From contig NC_135071.1 of assembly GCF_051401765.1 (NCBI RefSeq), positions 9,092,961 to 9,156,960 of the forward strand: a DNA stretch of 64,000 nt, given 5' to 3'. Under the pieces are notes generated by a model, which saw only the letters and a list, made by a program, of their open reading frames with translations, was not told the origin of the DNA and did no database searches. Position numbers and translations under genes: made by a program. The stretch is from Calliopsis andreniformis. Its lineage: Eukaryota > Arthropoda > Insecta > Hymenoptera > Andrenidae. Of this stretch, positions 29,101 through 38,800 are shown one piece after another. The number at the start of each line of letters is the position of its first letter. The stretch's first letter is position 1.

Positions 29101-32100
29101 AATTTACGGCGAAACGAAATACAATTTTTGTTAAGGCGTTACTTGAAAAGTGAAAGTGGCTGAGAGAAGATCATGGTTTAACCGTGGTGTCTAGTGACTC
29201 ATTCTGTCTGTGTGTATCACAACAAACCGGATTCGTAGACTAATCATTATATAATTCTGAGAAGATTGGGAAAGAATATCTTGCGGGCATATTTGTATTT
29301 CAAAATATCGAAGTAATTATTTATTGGATGACCAGTCTTCTGTTAAGCCTTATTCAGATTAGTCAAGTTATTTGAATTCAAGACGGCTTAAATGCAAGTG
29401 ATTTGAGTTTATTTGACTTGAATTGATAGTTTTATTTGACTTGAAATATCCTTTCAAGCTTCAAGTGAAGCTGAGGTCCTTTCAAATTTTCCTTGTTTTG
29501 AAATACAACATTAATTGATGTTATATACACTCAGCTCAGACGAATCTGACCACGTCGATACTCTATCTCTTTCTTACACAAGTGCCATTGAGTAAGAAAG
29601 AGAGAGAGAGAGAGTTGTTCAAGTTGGCTGTACCATGTAGGACAGTTTCAAGCTTATCAACAAATACGTTAATATCAAGGAAACTGTCTACAGTGCATGC
29701 TTTGTTTGAAAAATATATAACCAAATAATCAGCACGCGTCACCTTTTCCAACGTCATTTTTATTATTTTTGTATAAGAGCTTGAATTAAAATAACTTAAC
29801 TGATGATACAGTGACTCATGGGTTTAATCACCAAGGATTCTTAAATTCGTACGTCTAAATTTTGAAGATATGTAAGTCTAAAATGTTCACTGTACTCTTA
29901 AACAATTGTACCTGTCTGTACTATGTCTACATTCAGTACATATCTAATTTCCATACCATAGAGCTATGGAATCTTCCTAGCTTCTTTCTTGACTTAATGT
30001 ATTCTGGTAAAGAATAGAACTGTGTATGTGTTTCAATGGAAATTCCAGTTGTTTATGCTAATATAAGACTGTACTGAATAGTTCATTTGTTCTTTATCAA
30101 GAGGCTTTAATATTGGAAACAAGAATTATGTAATTAATTAACAGTTATACTTGCCTATGTCGTAACATTCTTTAACTCTGTGAAATGCGGAATTTAAAAA
30201 AATAAAAAGGCCCACGTTGCACAGAAATTTGATTCTTATAAAATTTAATAAAGTAGGTTTATTTTAATTGTTAGGGAATTGTTCTGCTTCAAGTAATTTT
30301 CATTTTTCTAGGCGGTATAAAAAGAATACCATTATCATATTTAGGTATTAAAAAGGTGGGACACTCTGAACTTTACCATGCTTTAAAGAGTTAATGCAAT
30401 ATTTTCCCTCTCATTACTAACTGCTCGTACTTTGATAAAATATAATTATTTAATTAGATACAAATGACATACACATTAGATAAAGTGTAAAATATATATG
30501 CTCAGTATACTAACCATTTGCAATTCTAGGAGCTAGTATTATTATCGCTAAAGTTTCATATTACCTATATGTTCCAATTTTTCATGATTATACAATCGCC
30601 AGGGAGTAGGAAAAGACTCCAAACATCTGTGAACGAACCTCTAAGCACTCTTGGCACGAGTAGATACAATTCGAATTAAACGAAACACGTACGGTATGCA
30701 TTTCTGGCGAGCCGATAAGAATTTTCTTCCACGCCGATCGAGCCTCTCGTGTGTCAATTAAAATCGCTCATCTTCAATCGATGCGATGTCAACTATTCTT
30801 CAGAGCTTCTTTTACGATCAAAACACACGAATTCTCCCGCACACCCTGCGTCTCACTGATTTATTTTGCCGTCTGCTCTATTTTTGCTGTGCACGCCACA
30901 TCCTCCTCGGCTAGGCCAGGAGGATGCACTCCAAGCCCACATCCGGACCTACAGCCTACCGGAATCGAGTGACATACGACAGATTACCACGTGCGAGTTT
31001 GCCCATGCAACATACGGTTTAGACGCGGCTTCTTTGAGTCGAAGGTTGTTCGTTGCAATAAGTCAAGGCAGTTTTGTGTCGCACTGATGCCATAAATGAG
31101 AGTTTTACTTTGAACAATCGGGATAAGGAATTAGTCACAGGAATCGATTACTTAATTTTATTTGGAGGTTTGCTATTGAATTTTTTTACTAAAGGTATAT
31201 TATCTACAGAAGACTTTTTTAATTCTGAATGGGACTAAGATTGCACTGTAAACCTAATCTGACCTAGAAAGGAACAAGGTATGTAAGATCATAATGACAT
31301 AACTCGAAAATTGTGGTTAGACTGCGAATTTTGATGCATTTATGGAAAAAGTCACAGAATGCGTATAATATTCAAAAATACAGAAAATATGAAAAATAGA
31401 ATGCATATTGTAGTATTTAAAAGATGAAGTAAATTTTGACTGAAGTTCCATGTCTTGAACTGTGTTTATGAAAATGTGAAATTGCATTAAAGTCTGCAGT
31501 CTAATTATGACTTTTAGAGAAATGGGATGATATCGCTTTTTTATGCAAAAACCGTTTTTTCTATGCTAGTAAGTGAAAAAAGAAAATTGTTAGTTATATC
31601 ACTAATACAGTAAATGAGCGACACATTGATGCTGTCAAGCTGTCATGTGTCGATTGGGTAGTTAGACTCACAGATTTATTGAACCCTTTTCTCACGACTG
31701 TTCTTGTGAAATGGAGTCAAATTTATTGAACAGTCACGAGTTTCAATTAGCATAATGGCCTGCCATTAGGTTACAATCTGAATCATATTATGAATCACTA
31801 GACGCTGAGCAATTTTAGTTATAAAATAACTATCGCATTCTGCGTCATTTGAACTATCACTAACATATGATATCTGTCAGAAGTGGAAGTTCCAAAGAAC
31901 AAACGTGGGATCGTATCTCAAGAGCAATCGAATGGCTATATGACATTTTGCAGAGATAAATTTGTATGGATGTTCTCTAAACAAATGTTTGATTAATAAT
32001 AAAAGCTACTTGAAGTTATACTAATCAAACTGTGTCGATGTACTCTAAAAGTAGAAATGGAAAACAGACACCAAACGTATTCAAATTAAAACATCGACCC

Positions 32101-35100
32101 ATTCAACATCGAGCATTATACACGTTCTACGTTTCATGATAAACGAATGTTGAATGTACGATTGCGTAAATTTCTGGGTCAAAATCCTACTTGCTCGCGA
32201 ACTTTTTTCACGACACGCAAACCAGTGAATAAATAACGTAGTGAACGTGTGTCAAGCGCGATCTGATCGTTTGTCGCATGCACGCTCGTCACACGGAATA
32301 TCGCCCTCGGTATCGTTGCAACTCTGAGCATAGGTCAATCGCGTATCAACTGGATTGGATTAGAACAATTGAAAAATTAGATATCTACTAATCAGAAAAC
32401 ATAATCTTTCGTTATGAAGTCATTGGTAGATCTATAACCTGAAATTGAGGCCACCGATGAAAATAAATAATAATATAAGTAATAATAATAAATAATAATA
32501 ATAATAATATAATAGAATAATATAATAATAATAAGGAAAGGATATATCAACTAATTTTTTTAAACTTATAAAAAAACACATATATTTAAATCAACCTCTA
32601 TTGTCAAAACGTTTGAAGAACATATTACTACAATTAAAAAAATCATTTTAATTGCATTTTTGTCATGAAGTAGGTATTATACTATAATGAAAAATACAAT
32701 CGGTTTTCTTGAAACGACATTTTAATATATTTTCCATCAAACGCTTCAATTGTTCAGCGTAAGCCAGGTTTACAGAGTGACAGAAAAGTGACCCATCAAT
32801 GCATGAATTGTTCCTAAGAACAGTTCGCTCGCCGTAAGTTCATCGTCAGTGAACCACAAGCTTACAACGAGGAAGCACTGTACCTGGGTAGAGCTTGAAA
32901 GGGTCAATTCTCCCGATGGAAGCACCAGCATATTTTTATCTCGGCAAGGGTCGAGCTACCTACAGGGGACAGAGAGCATTAGTGGAAAACCCTTCGTCGG
33001 AGGACTGTCCCATCAGAGATTTCTCGCAGTACATTAACCAATGACTCCGCCCACGGTCGAGCGTAACGTAACGCTTAGATTAAAACTGACTATGTTGGTT
33101 ATACGCGATCCATTCGGCGAAGAGGTTCTTCGTAGCGAGTGCTGAATTTAGCACGCGGTCATGAGCCCCGAATTCTGGGCCAATAATGTCACGGCTTTCT
33201 CCCGGTACCACCATGTCTAGTGAAAATGCTGCGAATAATTCGCACGCTATGCATGTGGCTATTTCAACGGAGGATTGCTTCCTTTTATTGCAGTGATGGT
33301 GTTCCATATGTACATATAAAGTGCTTTAAGGAAAATGAGCTGCCAGTTGAAAAGTGAAATACATTCCTTTTCTTGGCTTTGTGAGAAATGAACTCGTGAG
33401 AAATTGATCGAATTGTATGATGTGGAGGACTGACAGCATGTGTAGGGTGTTTAAAAACGTTCTCTCAAGCTTTGAGGACATTGTTAGATAACCAAGCGGT
33501 TAGGATAAGCGTGTTTACTTAGAAAACATGGCATCGCTCCGCTGACTGTTTTCAAAGTCCAAATTCGTAACTTTTTCATTATTAGTCATTAAGGGCAAAG
33601 GTCATCTTTTCCCAACAGAATTGATACTTTAAATATATACAGATTTCTAAATTTTCTTTGAGCCTGATAGTTTAGAGTCGCTATTGTTTGGCAATAGAGT
33701 AAGCACTGAGTACATCTGATTTTCCGAAATTCTCTAGATATTTCTTGACATAAGTCCACATTGTATTATAATCAGTAGATGTCTCTTGGATTCCAAAATG
33801 TACTGTTTTTTCTTATTTTGTATTTTAATTTTTATTGTTTCTATAATATTACTCTGTGTCACGAACAAAATCCTTCGCTTCTATTCATTTCAAGAATTAA
33901 TTATATCTTACATCGTTTTGTAATAAAATTATGAATGTTGATACGAGAATATGATTGCGTAAGGTCCTCCAATAAAGCAAATATTAGCGCTGTTGACACG
34001 ATAAAATCGGTGACTCATCTGCAAAACATTTTTACACTGTGCAACAATGCAGAGGAAATTATTGCAATTTTAATAAACACACGCCGGATGTTTGACAGCT
34101 TAAATTACAGGGATGGAAATGTTGTGGTAAATGGTTTCAATGTCGAAGGTAAGATTACAAAATAAGGAAACATTAATATTAACAGCAATTTAAACGAATA
34201 TTACTTTGGAGAACTTAAGATCTACTAGTAAGAAGCTTTGCTATACGTAAAAAATATTTATGTAACATCTTTAAAACGCTTTTTCAAAGGAGAAACACTA
34301 AAAATAGTCCTCAATAAGTAGACTAACCAAATGAAATCGGTTCAACTGTACCAAGATTTTGAAGAATAATAATCTACTCATTTCATAGTTTTTCTCTGTC
34401 CTTCAGTTCAAGTCTACCTCACTATTCGCTTTTATATTGTTTTTATACCGATTCTTACTTTATTCACTTTCACTTAACCTAGTTACTGTTCACCAGCATA
34501 TGTAAATAAGTCTGTGTAGTAGCTTTCAATAAAGTCGTACTTGTATGTCAATCTTCAAGCTATAATCATTTTGAAGTTACGAATGTATATCATAGGGAAT
34601 CCACAAAGTTCACTATTCTTACACGTTACGAATCTAATTTGTAAAAATTCAAAAATCTAATGGAATTCGTGTAGTCATCATTTGCTGAGTACACTTACTT
34701 TCCCCAAAGAAACTTTCCTTCAGTCGATAAACCATAAAATATCTAGTTTTCATTCGGATAAAGAATTCTAATTTCACTTTGTCAAACACAGAAGGGAAAC
34801 AAATATTTATATTTAGTTTTCTTTATCTGTATGCAGAAGATTGCGTCCTTGTTTTCCTTCTAAGTCTGTAAAAAAGCATTTGAAATTTCACAGAAGGTAA
34901 ACACTAACTTTGCCAAACATGTCTATACTTTAAAACCTGAACGTAAGAGTTACTTAAAAACTTCTAATTACCAATGTCAGTTAATTAGGTTTATGTCTGG
35001 GATTACTTTTCCATTTCCCTATACTCAATTAATGGCAGATGGAGCAAATTATGTTACAACACAAGAAATTGAAAGTGATTGCAAAATCACATGTACGTAA

Positions 35101-37676
35101 TGTTCGTACTTTGTGATGCATTAAATGTGTAAATTAATCAGATTGGTGGACCAACCGAGAGAAATTTCGCGAGCTATAATGATTATCGAACGATAAAAGT
35201 GGTGCATATGAAAATCTCAGAATTTTATTAATCGCAAACGACTGTAATAATAAGGGTGTAAAACTGACAATGTGTAAAGTTATAATTGCGAATAAATAAG
35301 GTTCCCAGGGTGATTTTAATGAAATGTATGAATATTACTGAACTGTCACTGAACTTTTAGGTTTTATTTGAATATGCAATAATAAAAGTTTGATTTATGA
35401 CTATGAAGGTATTTTTTAATGATGATTATTTACAGTAACGTAAGCGAAAAATATTCTAGAAACATAACTACCTCTGAACAGCTTTAAATGACTAATTTAT
35501 AAAGCAAACTATGAATAATGCGTGTCATTCCTTAAACATTAACTTATTTAAGTATGCGATTTTTCCTCATCCATCATTTCTGTTGATATTTCGTAGTTTA
35601 ACGATATATCTATTAATATGTACTATTTCTAACAATATTAACATCTCTTGAAAGTCATCCTGAGAGAAATGACAATCCAAATTAATATATCAGTAAACAA
35701 CACCTACGTACGTGTTAGAATATGACGTTTTGTGAAAATATATTGAATTAGAGGAAAAGGTGATAATACGGAACCCCAGTTTGTCTTTTGACGATTTTTT
35801 ACAAACTTATACATTAAATTATTTAAATTTAACTTTAATTTAATCCTCATACATTCCTCTCTTATATTCAAGAACCTTAAGTAGAAAATAAAATTTTTCT
35901 TAGGAAATTCTAACTTTATTTGGAAAAGTGTGTTTTTCCACTCAAGAGTTTTTGTACAGGTAATATGTAACTCTGGCTTTTTTTAGTGAAAGACATACAC
36001 GTATAATATATTATTATTTACAAATCATTGCAACATGGTTTTGAGCCACAAGAAGCACTGTAACTGTTTTATTTGGATTCATTCTCTTTGCCTTTATTGC
36101 TACAATCGCTCTAAATATATAATTTGTATTCCATGATCTTTTACATTTTATTGGACATAATAGGATGCCTTGAGGCATATCTAAATATATCTAAGAAACT
36201 TAAAAAATCGCTTATCCAACTAATATGGAGTAGCAGTAAATACAATGGGGCTCCACATTAGCTGCAAGCTAAGATTTTGATACATATTCATAAATTTCAA
36301 AAAATTTCGTGGAACTTCTTGTTGCAATAAATAAAAAAAACTGGTGTAGCGAGAATTAGGAAAAAACTTGTCGATTTCAGGATATTACTTTACTTGTTGT
36401 ACAAAAGTAAATACGATTGATGTTCATCCGCATTTATTTTCATATCATTTTTTTCTATCCCCTGCAAACATACTCCGCTGTTATGACACAAGTGGTAGTG
36501 TAATATTTATTTTGTTGGGGGGTTTCATGTTATCAGCAGATTCCATATTACCACCTTTTTCTCGGAAACATTCGTAGTTTTAACGAAACTAGACGTAGAT
36601 TTAAAAGAAAAACGAATGTCCAAATGATGCTAGTATTAATATAATAGTTGAGTCCCAAGATAATTCTGGTGGTGAGAGTATCAATTTAGCAATCTGTAAT
36701 TTCCGTGAAACGTTCCATCCGACAAGAATTCAGTGTGGCAAAGCCATGGCGTGAATGTTAGATCATCGTTTAGATAAATGTGCTCGTCGCTGGTTGGACC
36801 ATAAATTCAAGGGTCAATGGGCATCAACGTTGAGAGCCATCATTCCTGACGCTTGGGAAAGTCCATCGAGTTTGGCAACTCGGAGACACAAATCGGCCAA
36901 GCAAAAAGGACTAGATACTGACGACAGCGTTCCCCTTCACCGATCGCTTGCTACGTCTCTAGACACGATCTAATTCAAAATCGCGAACATTCGTCAAATC
37001 TCGTCTAGCAAGGGACCTTTAAGCCGAGAAATTAGAAGAGAATTATCTTCCTAATAGGCATAGCTGCTAATAATTCTGAGTATTGAAATTAAATAATTAT
37101 ACAGACTATTCGATTCCCAACTGAATCTTCAAATGTTTTTGAACTATTAGGGAAGTTTAGAAGATTTCTAACGAACCCAAAAACGAAACACATTCTGTAG
37201 GTACCCCAGAACTTATACTAACTTAATATACATCGAATTAGAAGTTGACACAAATTCTAAATGTTTTAAATTAAAAGAAGCCTTATTAAAAAATAATGCT
37301 TGTAAATAATGCCTTTCCTTCTAGGTAAAGTAATATCTAATTTTTTCTTTATTAAAAAACAATCCTACAGTAGAGACGATTCCAGTAACTGTAAAATATA
37401 TACACAAGTTAAAATGTAGAAAAATTTAAAAGATACAGGTAAAAAGACGAAAACGTTCTACAGGTTCAAATGAAGATAATAAAAGGTAAAGTCTGAAAAG
37501 TTTAGTTTCTCGTATGTACACATTTCGTCGCAAAATAACATTCCAACAACACGTCCCAGATTCATACCATTATCCATCGACGTTCCACTCACCTCTGCAA
37601 GGAGTGTCAGTAGCAAAAGAAGAGTGCCGCTAAACCTGGATATCGGCCGCTGGCAATTGATAGCCTTCCTCTTCAT
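7797..37676 (-). CDS. Ptp10D: Receptor-type protein tyrosine phosphatase Ptp10D (17 exons joined)
   Basis: Type I membrane tyrosine phosphatase. In Drosophila this family acts in axon guidance, tracheal tube shaping and cell competition, removing phosphate from tyrosines of receptors such as EGFR. Exons, 5' to 3' on the minus strand: 37593-37676, 16613-16859, 16175-16450, 15611-15817, 15139-15492, 14848-15020, 14427-14790, 14069-14338, 13694-13996, 12956-13234, 12011-12420, 11198-11575, 9837-10029, 9251-9419, 8923-9175, 8434-8691, 7797-8181. Every junction is GT-AG and phases match throughout, giving about 1,534 residues before the tail. Order: signal peptide (1-28), twelve FN3 repeats (about 30-1175), one helix (about 1184-1206), one PTP domain (about 1245-1515). 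The WPD loop (TTWPDFGVP), the P-loop [10 protein letters not shown] (Cys about 1455, Arg about 1461) and QTEQQY are intact, so it should be active. The match to remembered Drosophila Ptp10D runs along the whole length. The stop codon lies in a further 3' exon (see 6949-7010). Confidence 0.96.
8434..8691 (-). CDS. Ptp10D: Ptp10D exon 16: PTP domain centre
   Basis: Acceptor TTTGTGGCAG, donor GTAAGT, phase 0 to 0, 86 codons. It encodes [20 protein letters not shown], then [20 protein letters not shown], then [11 protein letters not shown]. All are standard PTP motifs (TQGPL, MLT). Confidence 0.96.
8923..9175 (-). CDS. Ptp10D: Ptp10D exon 15: N-terminal part of the PTP domain
   Basis: Acceptor TTCGTGACAG, donor GTAGGT. 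It carries [20 protein letters not shown], then the phosphotyrosine-recognition loop [15 protein letters not shown] and the family signature [11 protein letters not shown]. These residues set the depth of the active-site pocket. Confidence 0.96.
9251..9419 (-). CDS. Ptp10D: Ptp10D exon 14: transmembrane helix
   Basis: Acceptor TTTGGATAG, donor GTACGC, phase 1 to 2. It encodes [20 protein letters not shown] and further hydrophobic residues, then the stop-transfer RRRRSQGRK, followed by the juxtamembrane [12 protein letters not shown]. Confidence 0.95.
9837..10029 (-). CDS. Ptp10D: Ptp10D exon 13: end of FN3 repeat 12
   Basis: Acceptor TTATGTTCAG, donor GTGAGA. It encodes [40 protein letters not shown] and SYSFPIQT, the membrane-proximal ectodomain. 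Its two cysteines (ENCDN and GYCNG) are conserved in the family and may pair. Confidence 0.95.
10905..11001. repeat. Short inverted repeat in Ptp10D intron 12
   Basis: AAATGTATCTGACTT with CTACTGG nearby on the left is mirrored on the right by CAGTAGAATAAGTCAGACAC. The arms are about 27 bases, imperfect, with a roughly 40-base loop. Probably a small foldback element. Confidence 0.5.
11198..11575 (-). CDS. Ptp10D: Ptp10D exon 12: end of FN3 repeat 11 and start of repeat 12
   Basis: Acceptor TATCATTAG, donor GTGAGA, phase 0 to 0, 126 codons. It contains [20 protein letters not shown] and the very conserved stretches [17 protein letters not shown] and [19 protein letters not shown]. Confidence 0.96.
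12011..12420 (-). CDS. Ptp10D: Ptp10D exon 11: FN3 repeat 10 and start of repeat 11
   Basis: Acceptor TTTAATTTCAG, donor GTAAGT. It encodes [20 protein letters not shown], then [17 protein letters not shown] (repeat 10), then [20 protein letters not shown], the opening of repeat 11. It ends phase 0 after TITYGLE. Confidence 0.95.
12956..13234 (-). CDS. Ptp10D: Ptp10D exon 10: FN3 repeat 9
   Basis: Acceptor CAAATTCAG, donor GTGAGT. It starts [13 protein letters not shown], contains [20 protein letters not shown] and ends RQDRL. The split codon restores Tyr at the junction (RQDRL-Y-PEPITAI), as in Drosophila. The frame stays open past the donor for about 45 codons, but that read-through has no FN3 character. 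Confidence 0.95.
13694..13996 (-). CDS. Ptp10D: Ptp10D exon 9: FN3 repeat 8
   Basis: Acceptor TGTTTTTAG, donor GTAAGA. One FN3 repeat with [18 protein letters not shown] and [17 protein letters not shown]. Phase-1 boundaries on both sides. Confidence 0.95.
14069..14338 (-). CDS. Ptp10D: Ptp10D exon 8: FN3 repeat 7
   Basis: One complete FN3 repeat flanked by phase-1 introns (acceptor TAATTTTAG, donor GTACGT). It shows [12 protein letters not shown] at the start and [20 protein letters not shown] near the end. Confidence 0.95.
14427..14790 (-). CDS. Ptp10D: Ptp10D exon 7: end of FN3 repeat 5 and FN3 repeat 6
   Basis: It begins after TTTTTCCAG with [20 protein letters not shown], closing repeat 5, then [20 protein letters not shown] opens repeat 6, which carries [18 protein letters not shown]. 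The first 58 codons lie upstream of the longest ATG- or GTG-started frame, so simple ORF calls miss them. Confidence 0.95.
14848..15020 (-). CDS. Ptp10D: Ptp10D exon 6: first part of FN3 repeat 5
   Basis: Acceptor TTTTGCCAG, donor GTGAGT, ending in phase 0 after TTDKTK. It encodes the first strands of repeat 5 ([34 protein letters not shown]). The phase change here, from 1 to 0, is as expected for an intron that cuts within an FN3 fold. Confidence 0.94.
15139..15492 (-). CDS. Ptp10D: Ptp10D exon 5: end of FN3 repeat 3 and FN3 repeat 4
   Basis: Acceptor CGTTGCAG, donor GTAAAT (less usual). It completes repeat 3 with [14 protein letters not shown] and contains repeat 4, with PLRPLNVTF at its start and [17 protein letters not shown] near its end. 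It joins exon 6 to give [13 protein letters not shown]. Confidence 0.95.
15611..15817 (-). CDS. Ptp10D: Ptp10D exon 4: first part of FN3 repeat 3
   Basis: It begins after TTTTTCAG and ends at donor GTAATT. It encodes [16 protein letters not shown] and [19 protein letters not shown], a near-identical stretch in insect Ptp10D. The FN3 signature [12 protein letters not shown] is split by the following intron. Confidence 0.95.
16175..16450 (-). CDS. Ptp10D: Ptp10D exon 3: FN3 repeat 2
   Basis: Bounded by TGTTCCAG and donor GTGAGT, phase 1 to 1. It encodes one complete FN3 repeat, starting [18 protein letters not shown] and carrying the Tyr-corner signature [14 protein letters not shown]. Symmetrical phase-1 introns around a full FN3 module are typical of FN3 proteins. 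Confidence 0.95.
16613..16859 (-). CDS. Ptp10D: Ptp10D exon 2: mature N-terminus and FN3 repeat 1
   Basis: Acceptor TCTGCTCAG precedes GTCACG at 16859; donor GTAATG follows 16613. It encodes [10 protein letters not shown] and the divergent first FN3 repeat with the signature [15 protein letters not shown] and the strongly conserved stretch [12 protein letters not shown]. It ends with one base (G) that completes an alanine codon in the next exon ([12 protein letters not shown]). Confidence 0.95.
17580..17786 (+). CDS. Small open frame of unknown status in the Ptp10D intron
   Basis: From the ATG at about 17,583 the frame reads [20 protein letters not shown], then [15 protein letters not shown] and a basic tail, ending at 17,786 (about 68 residues). 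It is richer in G and C than its surroundings, and its residues (W, Q, A, N) do not look like AT-rich noise. I do not recognise it. It could be a short gene opposite to Ptp10D, part of an older gene copy, or chance. Confidence 0.25.
   Translation, partial: GMSEAVRQTWERAAPQIYNAVTQPWYNSLQQTANTLKTISIYPFRLLSTPMRPFQRTNKSKAAILIII
17890..17960. mobile_element. hAT-like transposon terminus (decayed)
   Basis: The stretch containing CAGGCCTGGATTAAGG, then GGGCTACAGCACCGGGCCTT and GGGGCCACC, resembles the end of many hAT-type elements, which carry a GGATTAAGG...CCGGGCC pattern. No transposase frame and no clear second end were found. Confidence 0.45.
18027..18327 (+). repeat. Tandem duplication, two copies of about 159 bases
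   Basis: The copies begin ATTAACGGTCTTTTTT (about 18,027 and 18,186), share GATTCAAGGATTGGAAAAA and AAGCAATATTTTAGTAT, and end TTAGGTTCCAGATCTCA (18,169 and 18,327). They differ by scattered substitutions and small indels, so the duplication is not recent. It lies just beside the hAT-like end. Confidence 0.9.
18410..18560 (-). repeat. Dispersed repeat family A, inverted copy
   Basis: The reverse complement of this stretch matches 20,103-20,240. Shared blocks include GACAGTATTGAA, AACTTTAAAAGC and TTTTGCCTTACAA. The two copies face each other about 1.6 kb apart, with the GC-rich island between them. Confidence 0.75.
18655..18778 (+). repeat. Dispersed repeat family B, copy 1
   Basis: It shares TTTTATGCATTTATG, AGTCACAGAATGCGTATAAT, ATATGAAAAATAGA and TAGTATTT with 31,318-31,432, in the same orientation. 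Confidence 0.8.
19000..19880. promoter_or_regulatory. GC-rich, CpG-rich island inside the Ptp10D first intron
   Basis: Base composition changes sharply from AT-rich to GC-rich with many CpG pairs, and overlapping open frames of 60 to 135 codons appear on both strands. That is what GC-rich non-coding DNA gives. No frame shows a domain. An internal promoter, enhancer or unknown non-coding exon would explain the composition. Confidence 0.35.
20100..20330 (+). repeat. Dispersed repeat family A, direct copy
   Basis: It contains GTTGTAAGGCAAAATGACAT, GACTTGCGTCTTC, TTTTAAGTGAAAAA and TTCTGGATCTCA. The same order of blocks recurs at 27,575-27,740 and, inverted, at 18,410-18,560. Probably a non-autonomous transposon with no coding content. 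Confidence 0.7.
24274..24933. mobile_element. Non-autonomous pogo/Tigger-like element (660 bases)
   Basis: The right end, read in reverse complement, starts CAGTCGAACCTCGATAACTC; the left end starts CAATCTCGATAACTCGAAAA. Both are flanked by TA (24,272-24,273 and 24,934-24,935), the target of Tc1/mariner/pogo transposases. The inner ends are filled with short repeats of the type CTCTATAAGTCGAA and its relatives. There is no transposase frame. Confidence 0.8.
27575..27740 (+). repeat. Dispersed repeat family A, third copy
   Basis: It shares TAGACTTGCGTCTTC, CTTTTAAGTGAAAAAG and GTTCTGGATGTCACTTACG with the copy at 20.1-20.3 kb, in the same orientation. Diverged by roughly a quarter of sites by eye. 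Confidence 0.65.
29590..29615. repeat. GA microsatellite
   Basis: A run of about nine GA units follows GAGTAAGAAAG. A nearby TTCTTAC makes a small palindrome with GTAAGAA. Confidence 0.8.
31318..31432 (+). repeat. Dispersed repeat family B, copy 2
   Basis: Second copy of the element at 18.66-18.78 kb. The block AGTCACAGAATGCGTATAAT is identical in the two. Confidence 0.8.
32460..32535. repeat. AAT microsatellite
   Basis: About 70 bases of imperfect AAT/ATA units, interrupted by AGT and single-base shifts. Confidence 0.9.
33441..33620. repeat. Probable transposon-derived fragment
   Basis: It opens with TAGGGTGTTTAAAAACGTTC, a form seen at the end of common arthropod repeats of the GGGTGT type. 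No partner copy is in the window and no coding potential remains. Confidence 0.3.
36755..36973 (+). other. Open frame of 72 codons, unknown
   Basis: The frame ([20 protein letters not shown], ending SLATSLDTI) is more GC-rich than its surroundings and has an even, protein-like residue mix. It starts with ATG and has no splice context I could support. Possibly a coding relic or a conserved non-coding block. Confidence 0.2.
37593..37676 (-). CDS. Ptp10D: Ptp10D exon 1: start codon and signal peptide
   Basis: The ATG at 37674-37676 opens 28 codons: a basic N-terminus, then a leucine run ([10 protein letters not shown]) typical of a signal-peptide core. The exon ends in GCAGAG followed by the consensus donor GTGAGT (37587-37592) in phase 0. 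That joins the acceptor at 16859, giving ...[17 protein letters not shown], which matches the start of mature Ptp10D. The frame is short, so the link across 20.7 kb rests on phase, the signal-peptide character and family layout. Confidence 0.8.
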
Positions 37677-37799
37677 CCTTAACGAAATTGTGAATCAACC
37701 ACACAAGAAAATTACGTTTTCGGTGTTTATCCCTCCCTTGGCGATCGTTTCCTGGCTCACTCACGCTGGCTGATCAACCAAGCCTCACCTCACGTATCA

Positions 37800-38800
37800 C
37801 GCGCACCGCCGGCAAACACTTTCGGTCACTAAGAATGCGCGCGAGGTACGCTGGTGTCTCTCGATCGATCGACGACACTGAAACTCCCTCCGTTCGAGCT
37901 AGCTGCTCCGTATCACGAAGAATCACGTATCCCAGCCTGCACACCTTGCGACAACACCTGTTCGCTCGATTGACAGGTACCGCGATATCGATAATAGTAG
38001 TAGCGAACGCGACGGAGCAGAGGAGCAACGTCAGAGGCAACAGCTGCCATATCCATCGGCAGGCTGACTCGAGTTTGGCTAACCGGAACACTCCTCTTTT
38101 TCTCTTGGCTCCCCTCTGCCTTGTTCCAGATACTATACTCGTAGGAATGTTACGAACGGCACACGATGCCCACGTGTCACCGTGCCACCAGCAACTCTTC
38201 ACTTCCTGGTAGGCCACTTCGCGTGATCCTCAATTTTCACCACACCTCCAGTCCCCACGTTCCCGAGCCTCCCTATCGATCTCTATCCCAGAAGGAAGGA
38301 CTCTGACTACGTGACCTGCTTTTTCCTCGTTCTGTCATTCGTCAGGCCTCTAGTTTCGCCCTCCGTCATGGCTGCGAAAGGTATCAGTTCGTTCGTCCAG
38401 CGACGACGACAGGTCGTGGCTGTTTGTGTCTTCTGAATCGTGCGGAATGTGAAGCTGGAAAGTCGCTCGGTGGTGATACTGACGACATGCAGTCGACGAA
38501 CCGAGGAATTGAATTATTGCAGGGTCGATCGATGCTCGCGTTGATTAACAATGGGCGCGTTACGTTTGATAACATGCTGGAGCTTCATCGCTTCGTTAAG
38601 CCTTGTACGCGTGTCAGACAACGTGGAATAGCTGCTGCTAGATAAGATTTTTCTCCCTCCGATTGTATCCCTCGCCACGGCCACTTCAACGCGCAGAATG
38701 GGATAACGACCCGAAGGGATGCCACCCTTCAGGGCAGGCGAGACAACGACAATGTAGCGAACGAAGCGATAGTAAATTAGAGATGGTATCGCTATTAACC
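37800..38800. promoter_or_regulatory. GC-rich region upstream of the Ptp10D start codon
   Basis: This kilobase is CpG-rich with open frames on both strands that overlap each other (for example 37,774-38,217 minus and 37,835-38,212 plus). That is best read as non-coding promoter or 5' untranslated sequence. It lies directly upstream of the signal-peptide exon. Confidence 0.4.

Larger units (their letters stand above)
16860..37592 (-). other. First intron of Ptp10D (20.7 kb)
   Basis: AT-rich, with no exon I could join to Ptp10D. It contains a small plus-strand frame (17,580-17,786), a hAT-like fragment and tandem duplication (17.9-18.3 kb), dispersed repeats (18.4-20.3, 27.6, 31.3 kb), a GC-rich island (19.0-19.9 kb), a pogo-like element (24.27-24.93 kb), a GA run (29.6 kb) and an AAT run (32.5 kb). 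Long first introns of receptor genes often hold enhancers; none can be proved here. Confidence 0.75.

Noticed and set aside
37774..38217. 147-codon minus-strand frame upstream of the Ptp10D start
   Set aside because: Overlaps a plus-strand frame of similar size and lies where 5' untranslated or promoter sequence is expected.
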